Shown here piece by piece: positions 8,611-16,777 of a DNA stretch of 64,000 nt. The number at the start of each line of letters is the position of its first letter. Within the stretch, counting starts at the first letter, position 1. The notes beneath the pieces are model-generated. The model searched no databases and was not told the DNA's origin. It saw nothing but the letters and a program-made list of their open reading frames with translations. The stretch spans positions 62,001 through 126,000 of the forward strand of contig NZ_JACIGI010000008.1 of assembly GCF_014197795.1 (NCBI RefSeq). Reading direction: 5' to 3'. This DNA comes from Roseospira goensis. Its GTDB lineage: Bacteria > Pseudomonadota > Alphaproteobacteria > Rhodospirillales > Rhodospirillaceae. The position numbers and the translations under genes were made by a program.

Positions 8611-9474
8611 TCAGGTCTCCTCGCGAATGATGGTATACCGCCCGGTGCCGCGCATGATCTCGGCCAGCGCGCCGGCCTGTTGCAGCGAGAACACGAGGAT
8701 AGGTATCCCATTGTCCCGCGCCAAGGCAATCGCGGAGGTGTCCATGACCTTCAGGTCCTGGCGCAGCACATCGCCGAAGCTGAGGGTGTCGTAGCGGTGG
8801 GCGTCGGGATGGGTCTTGGGATCGGCGTCGTAGACGCCGTCCACCTGCGTGGCCTTCAGCAACGCATCGCAGTTCATCTCGACCGCGCGCAGGGCCGCCG
8901 CCGTGTCGGTGGTGAAGAAGGGGTTGCCGGTGCCGGCGGCGAAGATCACCACGCGGCCCTTCTCCATGTGGCGGATGGCGCGCCGGCGCACGTAGGGTTC
9001 GCAGATGGCGGCCATCGGGATCGCGGACTGAACCCGGGTCGGGACGCCGATCTTCTCCAGGAAGTTCTGCACCGCCAGCGCGTTCATGACGGTGGCGAGC
9101 ATGCCCATGTAGTCGGCGCTGGTGCGGTCCATCCCGTTGGCCGCCTGCGACAGCCCGCGAAAGATGTTGCCGCCGCCGATGACGAGGCACAGCTCCAGGC
9201 CGGCGGCGTGAACTTCCTTGATCTCCTGGGCGAGGCGCTGCACCACCTCGAGGTCGAGGCCGTAGTTCTGGCCGCCCATCAGGCCCTCGCCGGAGAGCTT
9301 CAGGAGCACCCGGCGCAGGCGCGCCGGCTGCGGCGGGGCGGACAGGCTCGCGGCGGGGCGTGCCGAGGCGTCGGTCTCCGCCGTGTTGGTCTCCGTGGGG
9401 GCCTCCGCCGGGGTGTCCGGGGCGGACGCCACCGACCGTGCGTCCGTGCTGGCCAGGGCTTCGGGCTTCGCCAT
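8611..9474 (-). CDS. pyrH: UMP kinase with a low-complexity N-terminal extension
   Basis: Hexameric bacterial UMP kinase (amino-acid-kinase fold) of pyrimidine nucleotide synthesis. The core begins around residue 52 ([15 protein letters not shown]) and includes [10 protein letters not shown], the [12 protein letters not shown] helix, [16 protein letters not shown] and [12 protein letters not shown]. The first 50 residues (Ala, Ser, Thr, Pro and acidic) are absent from typical 235-245-aa homologues. No alternative ATG lies between them and the core. ATG 9474 is preceded by AAGGA at 7 nt; a GTG at 9477 is adjacent. It sits between tsf and frr, a near-universal order. Confidence 0.95.
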   Translation of the reverse strand: MAKPEALASTDARSVASAPDTPAEAPTETNTAETDASARPAASLSAPPQPARLRRVLLKLSGEGLMGGQNYGLDLEVVQRLAQEIKEVHAAGLELCLVIGGGNIFRGLSQAANGMDRTSADYMGMLATVMNALAVQNFLEKIGVPTRVQSAIPMAAICEPYVRRRAIRHMEKGRVVIFAAGTGNPFFTTDTAAALRAVEMNCDALLKATQVDGVYDADPKTHPDAHRYDTLSFGDVLRQDLKVMDTSAIALARDNGIPILVFSLQQAGALAEIMRGTGRYTIIREET

Positions 9475-9569
9475 CACACCGTCCTTCCCGTTGTGGGGCG
9501 GGCGGCGCCGCCGACCGGTTGGGGCGCGCCCGCACCGCGCGCGCCGGGGGCGCGCCGTCGCAGTCGGAC

Positions 9570-9591
9570 GGGGGCGCGGGTGCGCGCCCCC
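9570..9591 (-). terminator. Strong hairpin downstream of tsf
   Basis: Perfect 9-bp stem GGGGGCGCG / CGCGCCCCC (9570-9578 and 9583-9591) with a GGTG loop, starting 15 nt after the tsf stop. There is no T tract, so it may act as a Rho-assisted terminator, an attenuator or an mRNA-stabilising end that separates abundant rpsB-tsf message from pyrH-frr. Confidence 0.55.
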
Positions 9592-9605
9592 GCGTCTCCC
9601 GGAGC

Positions 9606-10532
9606 CTACTTGTTGAGCTGCTGCGCCACCTCGGCGGCGAAGTCCTTGTCTTCCTTCTCGATGCCTTCGCCAAGGTTGAAGCGGACGAAGCCGGCGAGCG
9701 TGACCGGGGCGCCCATGTCCTTGCCGGCCGCCTCGACCACTTTGCCGACCTTGCTCTCGTTGTCCATGACGTAGGTCTGGTCGAGCAGGCAGACTTCCTC
9801 GTAGAACTTGCGCAGGCGCCCCTCGACCATCTTTTCAATGATGTTCTCGGGCTTGCCGGACTCGCGCGCCTGCTCGGTGAGAACGGCGCGCTCGCGGTCG
9901 AGTGCCGCGGTGTCCACCTCGTCGCGGGTCAGGTACTGCGGGGCCGCGGCGGCGACGTGCATGGCGATGCTCTTGCCCAGCTCGGCCAGCTTGGCCGCAT
10001 CGCCGGCGGACTCCAGCGCCACCAGCACGCCGATGCGGCCCAGGCCCGGGCGCACCGCGTTGTGCACGTAGCCGGCGACGATGCCCTGGCCCACCTCCAG
10101 GCGCGCGGCGCGGCGCAGGTTCATGTTCTCGCCGATGGTGGCGACCTGGTGGGTCAGCTCCTCCTCGACCGTGCGGTCGGTGCCCGGATAGGGCTTGCCC
10201 TTGAGCGCCTCGATGTCGGCCCCCTCGGTCAACGCCAGCTTGGCCAGGGTCTCGACGAGATCCTGGAAGGTCTCGTTGCGGGCGACGAAGTCGGTCTCGG
10301 CGTTCAGCTCCAGGGCGGCGCCGCGGGTGCCGTCGGTGGTCACCGCGACCAGGCCCTCGGCGGCGACGCGGCCGGCCTTCTTGGCGGCGGCGGCGAGGCC
10401 CTTCTTGCGCAGCCAGTCCACGGCCGCGTCGAGGTCGCCGTCGGTTTCCTTCAGCGCCTTCTTGCAGTCCATCATGCCCGCGCCGGTCTTTTCGCGCAGG
10501 TCCTTGACCAGGGAGGCGGTGATCTCGGCCAT
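9606..10532 (-). CDS. tsf: Elongation factor Ts
   Basis: Guanine nucleotide exchange factor for EF-Tu, 308 aa, typical length. The N-terminal signature [27 protein letters not shown] is complete (UBA-like domain with the [12 protein letters not shown] motif). The core has [14 protein letters not shown] and the C-terminal dimerisation region ends VAQQLNK. ATG 10532 is fixed by homology; the frame extending to 10649 reads into repeat DNA. It follows rpsB but is separated from it by a 385-bp gap that contains a palindromic element. Confidence 0.97.
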   Translation of the reverse strand: MAEITASLVKDLREKTGAGMMDCKKALKETDGDLDAAVDWLRKKGLAAAAKKAGRVAAEGLVAVTTDGTRGAALELNAETDFVARNETFQDLVETLAKLALTEGADIEALKGKPYPGTDRTVEEELTHQVATIGENMNLRRAARLEVGQGIVAGYVHNAVRPGLGRIGVLVALESAGDAAKLAELGKSIAMHVAAAAPQYLTRDEVDTAALDRERAVLTEQARESGKPENIIEKMVEGRLRKFYEEVCLLDQTYVMDNESKVGKVVEAAGKDMGAPVTLAGFVRFNLGEGIEKEDKDFAAEVAQQLNK

Positions 10533-10917
10533 GACTAGTCCTCTTCGTTGGCGATGATCCGGTCGGTGCCGCCTCCGGCGCGGCACCGCCTGTCGTATCT
10601 CCGATGTCGCCGGCCTGGCGATCGGTCTCTTAGCGCGGATCGCGATCAATCGGAACCACGATGTGGTTCGGATTGATCGCGTGACTCCGCGCGACCTATA
10701 TGATTCTCAGCCGATTTTTGCGGCAAACTGAAATCGCGCCGCGAGTCCGGTTTGTCGCAATCGGCTGTAGCTGTCGCCGGGGCGGCGACCCCTCTCGTCT
10801 CCTGTCGCCGGCGTGGCGACGGGATCGGGCAGGTCCGGGCGCGGGGACGCCCCTCAAACACCTAAAACAATGGCGGCAACCGTGGTCGCCGCCATCGTCG
10901 GTGCCGGCCCGGCGGGC
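10533..10917. other. Gene-free interval between rpsB and tsf
   Basis: This 385-bp gap holds no credible gene. It contains the palindromic element at 10633-10769 and, at 10770-10815, repeated CGCCGG/GTCGCC-type GC-rich units that can pair with each other (CTGTCGCCGGGGCGGCGAC and CCTGTCGCCGGCGTGGCGAC). These may act as a terminator-like structure downstream of rpsB. Frames crossing it lack coding character. Confidence 0.6.
10633..10769 (-). repeat. Composite palindromic intergenic element, copy 2 (two hairpins)
   Basis: Reverse-oriented, shorter relative of the element at 1196-1460. One hairpin pairs 10641-10659 with 10663-10681 (18 of 19 bases, 3-nt loop), extended by GCGCGGA/TCCGCGC outside. 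The second pairs TTGCGGCAAAC (10718-10728) with GTTTGTCGCAA (10750-10760), extended by CAGCCGAT 10708-10715 and ATCGGCTG 10760-10767. The outer arms are the same sequence that encloses the extra hairpins in copy 1. It lies in the rpsB-tsf gap; transcripts of this operon would carry both stems. Confidence 0.8.
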
Positions 10918-11766
10918 TCAGCCGGCGGCGGTTTCGCCGGCCTGCGTCTCACCGGCGGGAGCGGTCGTTTCCGCTCCGGCCTCGGCGGGGGCCTCGCCCG
11001 TCGCCTCCGCGTCGTCCTCGACGGCGGGTTCGGACACCTGCTCCATGGCGCCCACGTCCACGCCGGCGGCGGTCATCTCAGCGTGGATGCCGTCCAGAGC
11101 GGCGCCGCTGATCAGCTCGCAATAGGTCTGGATGGCGCGGATGGCGTCATCGTTGCCGGGGATCGGGAACGACACGCCGTCCGGGTCGCTGTTGCTGTCC
11201 AGCACCGCGACGACCGGGATGCCGAGCTTGTTGGCCTCGTTGACGGCGAGGTCTTCCTTGACCGTGTCGATGATGAAGAGGATGTCGGGCAGCCCGCCCA
11301 TCTCCTTGATGCCGCCCAGGGCCAGGTCCAGCTTGTCCTTCTCGCGGTTGAGGTTCAGCAGTTCCTTCTTGGTCAGCGCCGACAGCTCACCCGAGTCCAG
11401 CTTGTCCTCCAGTTCCCGCAGGCGCCGGATGGAGTGCGAGATGGTCTTCCAGTTCGTCAGCATGCCGCCGAGCCAGCGGTGGTTGACGTAATACTGGCCG
11501 CAACGCCGCGCGCCGTCCGCCACGATCTCCTGCGCCTGGCGCTTGGTGCCCACGAACAGCACGCGGCCGCCGCCGGCGACCACCTCGCGCACCGCCTGCA
11601 TGGCGCGGTGCATCAGCGGGACGGTCTGCTGGAGGTCGATGATGTGCACGTTGTCGCGCACCCCGAACAGGTACGGGGCCATCTTGGGGTTCCAGCGACG
11701 GGTGTTGTGTCCGAAGTGGCAGCCGGCCTCGATGAGCTGGCGCATGGTGAAGCTGGGCATCGTCAT
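10918..11766 (-). CDS. rpsB: 30S ribosomal protein S2
   Basis: Ribosomal protein S2, 282 aa. The N-terminus [20 protein letters not shown] matches the family, as do [40 protein letters not shown] and the C-terminal [18 protein letters not shown]. After about residue 235 it carries an acidic Ala/Glu/Thr tail, as in many alphaproteobacterial S2 proteins. ATG 11766 has GAGG upstream, and ATG 11760 is a close alternative. It begins the rpsB-tsf-pyrH-frr block. The long overlapping frame to 12691 is a shadow of the neighbouring gene. Confidence 0.96.
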   Translation of the reverse strand: MTMPSFTMRQLIEAGCHFGHNTRRWNPKMAPYLFGVRDNVHIIDLQQTVPLMHRAMQAVREVVAGGGRVLFVGTKRQAQEIVADGARRCGQYYVNHRWLGGMLTNWKTISHSIRRLRELEDKLDSGELSALTKKELLNLNREKDKLDLALGGIKEMGGLPDILFIIDTVKEDLAVNEANKLGIPVVAVLDSNSDPDGVSFPIPGNDDAIRAIQTYCELISGAALDGIHAEMTAAGVDVGAMEQVSEPAVEDDAEATGEAPAEAGAETTAPAGETQAGETAAG

Positions 11767-12000
11767 GAGACGCGAATCCTCGGTCTTTTCCGGTTGGGCC
11801 GCCGCGGGACATGAGCCGGTCCAGCGGGCCGCCCAGGGGCGGCGCCGCCATGCCGACACCGGAACGACCCGCTGACCCCTTCCGTCGTGGACGGAACGGT
11901 GCCCGGGCCGCGCTCCCGCGTGTGGGTTGGTGGGCGGGTTCTAACGTCTCACAGGGCGCTTGACAAGGCCCTACGGGCTGGTGTCGCGGGGCCACGGTCC

Positions 12001-13254
12001 TCACGCGAGGCGGATCACCGCCTGCTTGGAAAACGGGCTGACGCCGAGGATCTCGGGGCGCCAGCCATGGTGCGCGACGGCCTTCTGGAAGGCCCGATAC
12101 TCGTCGGCGCGCCAGTCCGGGTTCATCAGGTATTCGTCGAACGCCAGCACGCTGCCCGGCCGCAGCCGCGGCGCCAGCAGCGTCAGCACGTCGCGGGTCG
12201 ACTCGTACAGGTCGCAGTCGATGTTGGCGAATCGCACCGCTGCGCCCGGGTGCGCCGCCAGCACACCGGGCAGGGTGTCCGCGAACAGCCCGGCATGCAG
12301 GGTGACGTCCGGGGGCATGGCCGGCAGCACGCCGCCGGTGGAGTACAGGCCGGGCGCGTGGCCGTACCAGGCGCGGGGCAGACCGGTGAAGGTATCGAAC
12401 CCGTGCACGTGCTGGCCCGCGCGGGCGGCGATGGCGCGCAGGGAGTGGCCGAAGCGCACCCCGAACTCCAGCACCAGCCCGGGTTCGTGCGCGTGCTCCA
12501 GGGCAAAGGCGAGGCCGCCGATGGTGCTGCCCAGCAGGCGTGCGCCGTCCTCGACCAGCCATGGGCGCATGGTCTGGGCGCTGTCCAGCAGCGCGGCGGC
12601 CGATGCCCCCAGTTCCGCCACCACGGCCAGCGCGGCGTCCGCGGCGTCCGTCGCGCCGCGCGCCGCCCGCAGCATGGCCAGCGCGATCCACGCCAGCGCG
12701 TGGTCCGGGGCCAGCGTCACGGCCTCGGTCACCGCGCGTTCGGCCACCGCCGGGCCGACACGGTCCAGCAGCAGGGCATGCTGGTTGTACAGCACCTCGG
12801 CGCGGGCGCGGCCCGTCGCGTGGTCCAGCGCGCGGTCGAACAGCGCCAGCGCCGCCGTGGCCTGGTCCAGGTCGGTGAGCGTGTTGCCCAGGTTGTTGAG
12901 GGCCGCCACCTCGTCCGGGGCGCGGGCCAGCGCGTGGCGATAGTGCGTCTCGGCCCGTTCCAGGTCGCCCAGGTCCTGGTGGAGGGTGCCCAGGTTGATG
13001 CGCGCCGGCACGGCGTCGGGTGCCACGCGGCAGGCCCGGTCGAGCAGGGCCAGGGCCGCGTCCACCTCGCCGCGTTGGTAATGCGCCAGACCGAGCAGGT
13101 TCAGGGCGTCCGCTTCGGCGGGGTCGGCCGCCAGCGCGGCCCGGTAGCCGTCCGTCGCGGCCGGCAGGTCGCCCGCCGCATGGGCCGCCAAAGCGCGGTC
13201 GAGGCGGTCCGCCGCCGTCGCCGCTCTGTCCAGCGCCGGCCGGGACACCGTCAC
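12001..13254 (-). CDS. TPR-repeat protein fused to a TylF-like methyltransferase domain
   Basis: 417-aa protein in two parts. Residues 1-210 contain about five tetratricopeptide repeats (for example ALNLLGLAHYQRGEVDAALALLDRA and the following NLGTLHQDLGDLERAETHYRHAL), a protein-interaction solenoid. Residues 240-417 look like a class I SAM-dependent methyltransferase of the macrocin O-methyltransferase (TylF) type: VLEFGVRFGHSLRAIA as SAM motif I, GFDTFTGLP, FANIDCDLYEST and LAFDEYLMNP. The substrate is unknown; related domains methylate sugars or natural products. GTG 13254 overlaps the dnaE stop (GTGA), so it is translationally coupled to dnaE, a surprising partner. Architecture moderately sure, role unknown. 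Confidence 0.8.
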   Translation of the reverse strand: MTVSRPALDRAATAADRLDRALAAHAAGDLPAATDGYRAALAADPAEADALNLLGLAHYQRGEVDAALALLDRACRVAPDAVPARINLGTLHQDLGDLERAETHYRHALARAPDEVAALNNLGNTLTDLDQATAALALFDRALDHATGRARAEVLYNQHALLLDRVGPAVAERAVTEAVTLAPDHALAWIALAMLRAARGATDAADAALAVVAELGASAAALLDSAQTMRPWLVEDGARLLGSTIGGLAFALEHAHEPGLVLEFGVRFGHSLRAIAARAGQHVHGFDTFTGLPRAWYGHAPGLYSTGGVLPAMPPDVTLHAGLFADTLPGVLAAHPGAAVRFANIDCDLYESTRDVLTLLAPRLRPGSVLAFDEYLMNPDWRADEYRAFQKAVAHHGWRPEILGVSPFSKQAVIRLA

Positions 13255-16200
13255 ACCTCCCGCACGTCGAGCACGCCCGGCACGTCCCGCAACGCCATCA
13301 GCGTGTCGGCGGTCAGGCGGTGACGCCGGTCCAACTCCAGTTCCACCTCGCGGTCGGGCGTGCGCGGGACCACGAACACCTTTTTCTGGCCCTGCGGGTC
13401 GGCGGCCAGGATCTCGCGCACGCGGGCCAGCGGTCCGGGCTCGCTGACGTAGATCTTGAGTTGCTCGACGGTGCGGGCCACCGCGGCGTCGAGGGCGTCC
13501 ACGGACTGCACCATCAGGCGCAGTTCGTCGTCCCCCTCCTGGCGCACGTCCACGGACATCAGCAGCGGCTGTTGGCTGTCCAGCAACTCCCGCGACGCCG
13601 CCAGCACCTCGGAGAACACCACCGCCTCGACCGTCCCGGTGGCGTCCGACAGTTCCACGAAGGCGTAGCGGTTGCCGGTCTTGCCGGTGCGCTCCTTGCG
13701 GGCGCCGGCGATGACGGCGATGCGCACCGACCCGCGCCCGCTGTGGCGGATGTGGCGGGCCAGGTCGCCCAGGGGGACGACGGACAGGCGCTCCAGGCCC
13801 TTGCCGTAGCTGTCCAGGGGATGGGCCGACAGATAGAAGCCGAGCGCCTCGCGCTCCATGCGCAGGCGCTCCATCGGCGCCCAGTCCGAGCGGTTGGGCA
13901 GCGGCAGCGCCGGGGTTTCGTCGGCGCCGCCGAACAGGCTGACCTGGTTCGAGGTGCGGGCCTCAGCGGCGGCCTGGGCGTGGCGCAGGATGGTGTCGAT
14001 GGCCTCGAACACCTGGGCCCGGTTCGGGTTGAGGCTGTCCAGCGCGCCCGCCTTCACCAGGTTCTCCAGCAGCCGCTTGTTGACCGCGCGGGCGTCCAGG
14101 CGGTGCGCGAAATCGGCCAGATCCTGGAACGGGCCACCGCGCGCGCGCTCCTCGATCAGCGCCGCCATCGCCGCCTCGCCGACGTTCTTGATCGCCGCCA
14201 GGGCGTAGCGCACAGCCCCGCCCTCGACCGAGAACGCCACCTCGGAGCGGTTGACGTCCGGCCCCAGCAGGGTGATGCCCAGGCGGGTCAGCTCGGTCTT
14301 GAAGGCGCCCAGCTTGTCGGTGTTGTGCATGTCGTAGGTCATGGTCGCGGCCATGAACTCGACCGGGAAGTTGGCCTTCATGTAGGCGGTCTGGTAGGCC
14401 ACCAGGGCATAGGCGGCGGCGTGCGACTTGTTGAAGCCGTAGCCGGCGAACTTGGCGATCTGGTCGAAGATCTCGGAGGCATTGGCGGCCGTGATCCCAC
14501 GCGCTTCCGCGCCCTGGCAGAACATGGCGCGCTGCTTGTCCATTTCCGCCTGGATCTTCTTGCCCATGGCCCGGCGCAACAGGTCGGCGCCGCCTAGGCT
14601 GTAGCCCGCCAGCACCTGCGCGGCCTGCATGACCTGCTCCTGATAGATCATGATGCCGTAGGTCTCGCGCAGGATCGGCTCGAGCTTCTCGTGCATGTAG
14701 TGCACCGGCTCCAGGCCCTGCTTGCGCTTGATGTAGCTGGGGATGTTGTCCATCGGTCCGGGCCGGTACAGGGCCACGACGGCGATGATGTCCTCCAGCG
14801 TATCCGGTTTCATGTTGCGCAGCACGTCGCGCATGCCGGTGCTTTCCAACTGGAACACGCCGGCGGTCTCGCCGCGCCCCAGCATGTCGTAGCTCGGCCG
14901 GTCGTCCAGCGGCAGCGCCGACAGGTCGGGGGTGATGCCGCGCGGCGCCAACAGGGCCACGGCCCGGTTGAGCACCGTCAGGGTCTTGAGGCCGAGGAAG
15001 TCGAACTTCACCAGCCCGGCCTGTTCGACCCATTTCATATTGTATTGGGTCACCGGCATGTCGGCGTGCGGATCGCGGTACAGCGCGACCAGGTCCGACA
15101 GCGGGCGGTCGCCGATCACCACGCCGGCGGCATGGGTCGAGGCGTGGCTGTACAGGCCCTCCAGCTTGACGCCGATGTCGAGCATGCGCGCCACCTGCTC
15201 GTTCTCGCGCTGCAACTCCTGCAGGCGCGGCTCGCCCTGGATGGCCTGGGGCAGGGTGACCGGATTGGCCGGGTTGTTCGGCACCATCTTGCAGATCTTG
15301 TCGACGAAGCCGAGCGGCATCTGCAACACCCGCCCGACCGAGCGCAGCACGGCGCGGGCCTGGAGTTTCCCGAAGGTGATGATCTGCGCCACCTTGTCGG
15401 CGCCGTAGGTCTCCTGGACGTAGTGGATGACCTCGCCGCGACGGTCCTGGCAGAAGTCGATGTCGAAGTCCGGCATCGACACGCGCTCGGGGTTCAGAAA
15501 GCGTTCGAACAGCAGGTTGAATCGGATCGGGTCCAGGTCGGTGATGGTCAGCGCCCAGGCCACCACCGAGCCGGCGCCGGAGCCGCGCCCCGGTCCCACC
15601 GGGATATCGTGTTCCTTGGCCCACTGGATGAAGTCGGCGACGATCAGGAAGTAGCCGGGAAAGCCCATGGACTCGATGGTGCCGAGTTCGTAGTCCAGCC
15701 GCTCCCGGTAGGGCGTCGCCGCCGCGGCGCGGGCGGCCTCGTCCATCTCGGCATCGAAGACATGCTTGGCGAGGCGGGCGTCCAGGCCCTCGCGCGCAAG
15801 GTCACGGAGCGCCTCGGCTTCGGTGCGGTCGCCGGCGCGGCGGGCGTGCGGCAGGATGGGCTTGCGCTTCTCCGCCATCACCGCGCAGCGCCGCGCGATG
15901 ACCAGGGTGTTGTCGCAGGCTTCCGGCAGGTCCCGGAACAGCTCGCGCATGTCGGGCGCGCTTTTGAAATGGTGCTCCGGCGTCAGGCGGCGGCGGTCGG
16001 CCTCGTCGACGAAGGTCTTCTCGGCCATGCAGATGAGGACGTCGTGGGCCTCGTACATGTCGCGGGACGGGAAGAACGGCTCGTTGGTGGCCACCAGGGG
16101 CAGGTCCTGGGCATAGGCCAGGTCGATCAGGGCCGGTTCGATACGGTCTTCCGCGGCCATGCCGTGGCGCTGGATCTCCACGTAGCAGCGACCCTCGAAC

Positions 16201-16718
16201 GCCGCCGCCAGCCGGGCCAGCATCGCCGCCGCCTCGTCGGGGCGCTCCTCGCTCAGCAGCCGTCCGACCGGCCCGCCGACGCCGCCGGTCAGCAGGAGCA
16301 GGCCGGCGTTGCGCGCCTCCAGGTCCTCCACCCCGACCTGCGGCTTCTCGCCCGAGGGTGTCTCCAGAAACGCCGCGCTGACCAGCGCCTGCAGGTTGGC
16401 GAGCCCGGCCTCGCTCTGGGCCAGCAGCACCACGGCGTCCGGCTCGGGGCGGCGCAGATCGCGCATCCCGGCGCCGCGCCGGCGCGGCTCGTCACTGTTG
16501 CGGACCGCGACCTGGCATCCCACGATCGGCTGCACGCCGGCGTCGGCGCAGGCAACGGAGAACTCCAGCGCGCCGAAAAGGTTGCCCGTGTCCGTGATCG
16601 CCACCGCCGGCATGTCCTGGGCCGTGCATAGCCGGACCAGATCCTTGACCTGGATTGCCCCCTCGGACATGGAATAGGCGGTATGAACGCGCAGATGGAC
16701 GAAATCGGCATGCGGCAT
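13251..16718 (-). CDS. dnaE: DNA polymerase III subunit alpha
   Basis: Replicative polymerase alpha subunit, 1155 aa, the normal length for dnaE1. The N-terminal PHP domain begins FVHLRVHTAYSMSEGAI. The palm region has GPGRGSGAGSVVAWAL and the catalytic aspartates in PDFDIDFCQD (about residues 415-421). The fingers and beta-clamp region (YGFNKSHAAAYALVAYQTAY) are present, followed by a C-terminal OB fold (VRIAVIAGARKER, GRYAFVELSD-like segment). ATG 16718 is fixed by homology and has GAAGG upstream; the open frame to 17231 overlaps the divergent plus-strand gene and is not coding. It is divergent from the binding-protein gene at 16778 across only 59 bp. Confidence 0.97.
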   Translation of the reverse strand: MPHADFVHLRVHTAYSMSEGAIQVKDLVRLCTAQDMPAVAITDTGNLFGALEFSVACADAGVQPIVGCQVAVRNSDEPRRRGAGMRDLRRPEPDAVVLLAQSEAGLANLQALVSAAFLETPSGEKPQVGVEDLEARNAGLLLLTGGVGGPVGRLLSEERPDEAAAMLARLAAAFEGRCYVEIQRHGMAAEDRIEPALIDLAYAQDLPLVATNEPFFPSRDMYEAHDVLICMAEKTFVDEADRRRLTPEHHFKSAPDMRELFRDLPEACDNTLVIARRCAVMAEKRKPILPHARRAGDRTEAEALRDLAREGLDARLAKHVFDAEMDEAARAAAATPYRERLDYELGTIESMGFPGYFLIVADFIQWAKEHDIPVGPGRGSGAGSVVAWALTITDLDPIRFNLLFERFLNPERVSMPDFDIDFCQDRRGEVIHYVQETYGADKVAQIITFGKLQARAVLRSVGRVLQMPLGFVDKICKMVPNNPANPVTLPQAIQGEPRLQELQRENEQVARMLDIGVKLEGLYSHASTHAAGVVIGDRPLSDLVALYRDPHADMPVTQYNMKWVEQAGLVKFDFLGLKTLTVLNRAVALLAPRGITPDLSALPLDDRPSYDMLGRGETAGVFQLESTGMRDVLRNMKPDTLEDIIAVVALYRPGPMDNIPSYIKRKQGLEPVHYMHEKLEPILRETYGIMIYQEQVMQAAQVLAGYSLGGADLLRRAMGKKIQAEMDKQRAMFCQGAEARGITAANASEIFDQIAKFAGYGFNKSHAAAYALVAYQTAYMKANFPVEFMAATMTYDMHNTDKLGAFKTELTRLGITLLGPDVNRSEVAFSVEGGAVRYALAAIKNVGEAAMAALIEERARGGPFQDLADFAHRLDARAVNKRLLENLVKAGALDSLNPNRAQVFEAIDTILRHAQAAAEARTSNQVSLFGGADETPALPLPNRSDWAPMERLRMEREALGFYLSAHPLDSYGKGLERLSVVPLGDLARHIRHSGRGSVRIAVIAGARKERTGKTGNRYAFVELSDATGTVEAVVFSEVLAASRELLDSQQPLLMSVDVRQEGDDELRLMVQSVDALDAAVARTVEQLKIYVSEPGPLARVREILAADPQGQKKVFVVPRTPDREVELELDRRHRLTADTLMALRDVPGVLDVREV

Positions 16719-16777
16719 GGGAGACCTTCGTGGGATGGCCCGCGGCGGCCCGGCCGGACCGGGGGGCGAGGGAGCGC

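Noticed and set aside
11831-11860. GGAAC motif near rpsB as an EcfG promoter
   Set aside because: No CGTT occurs 16-17 nt downstream; several other lone GGAAC sequences were dismissed for the same reason or because they lie deep in coding sequence.
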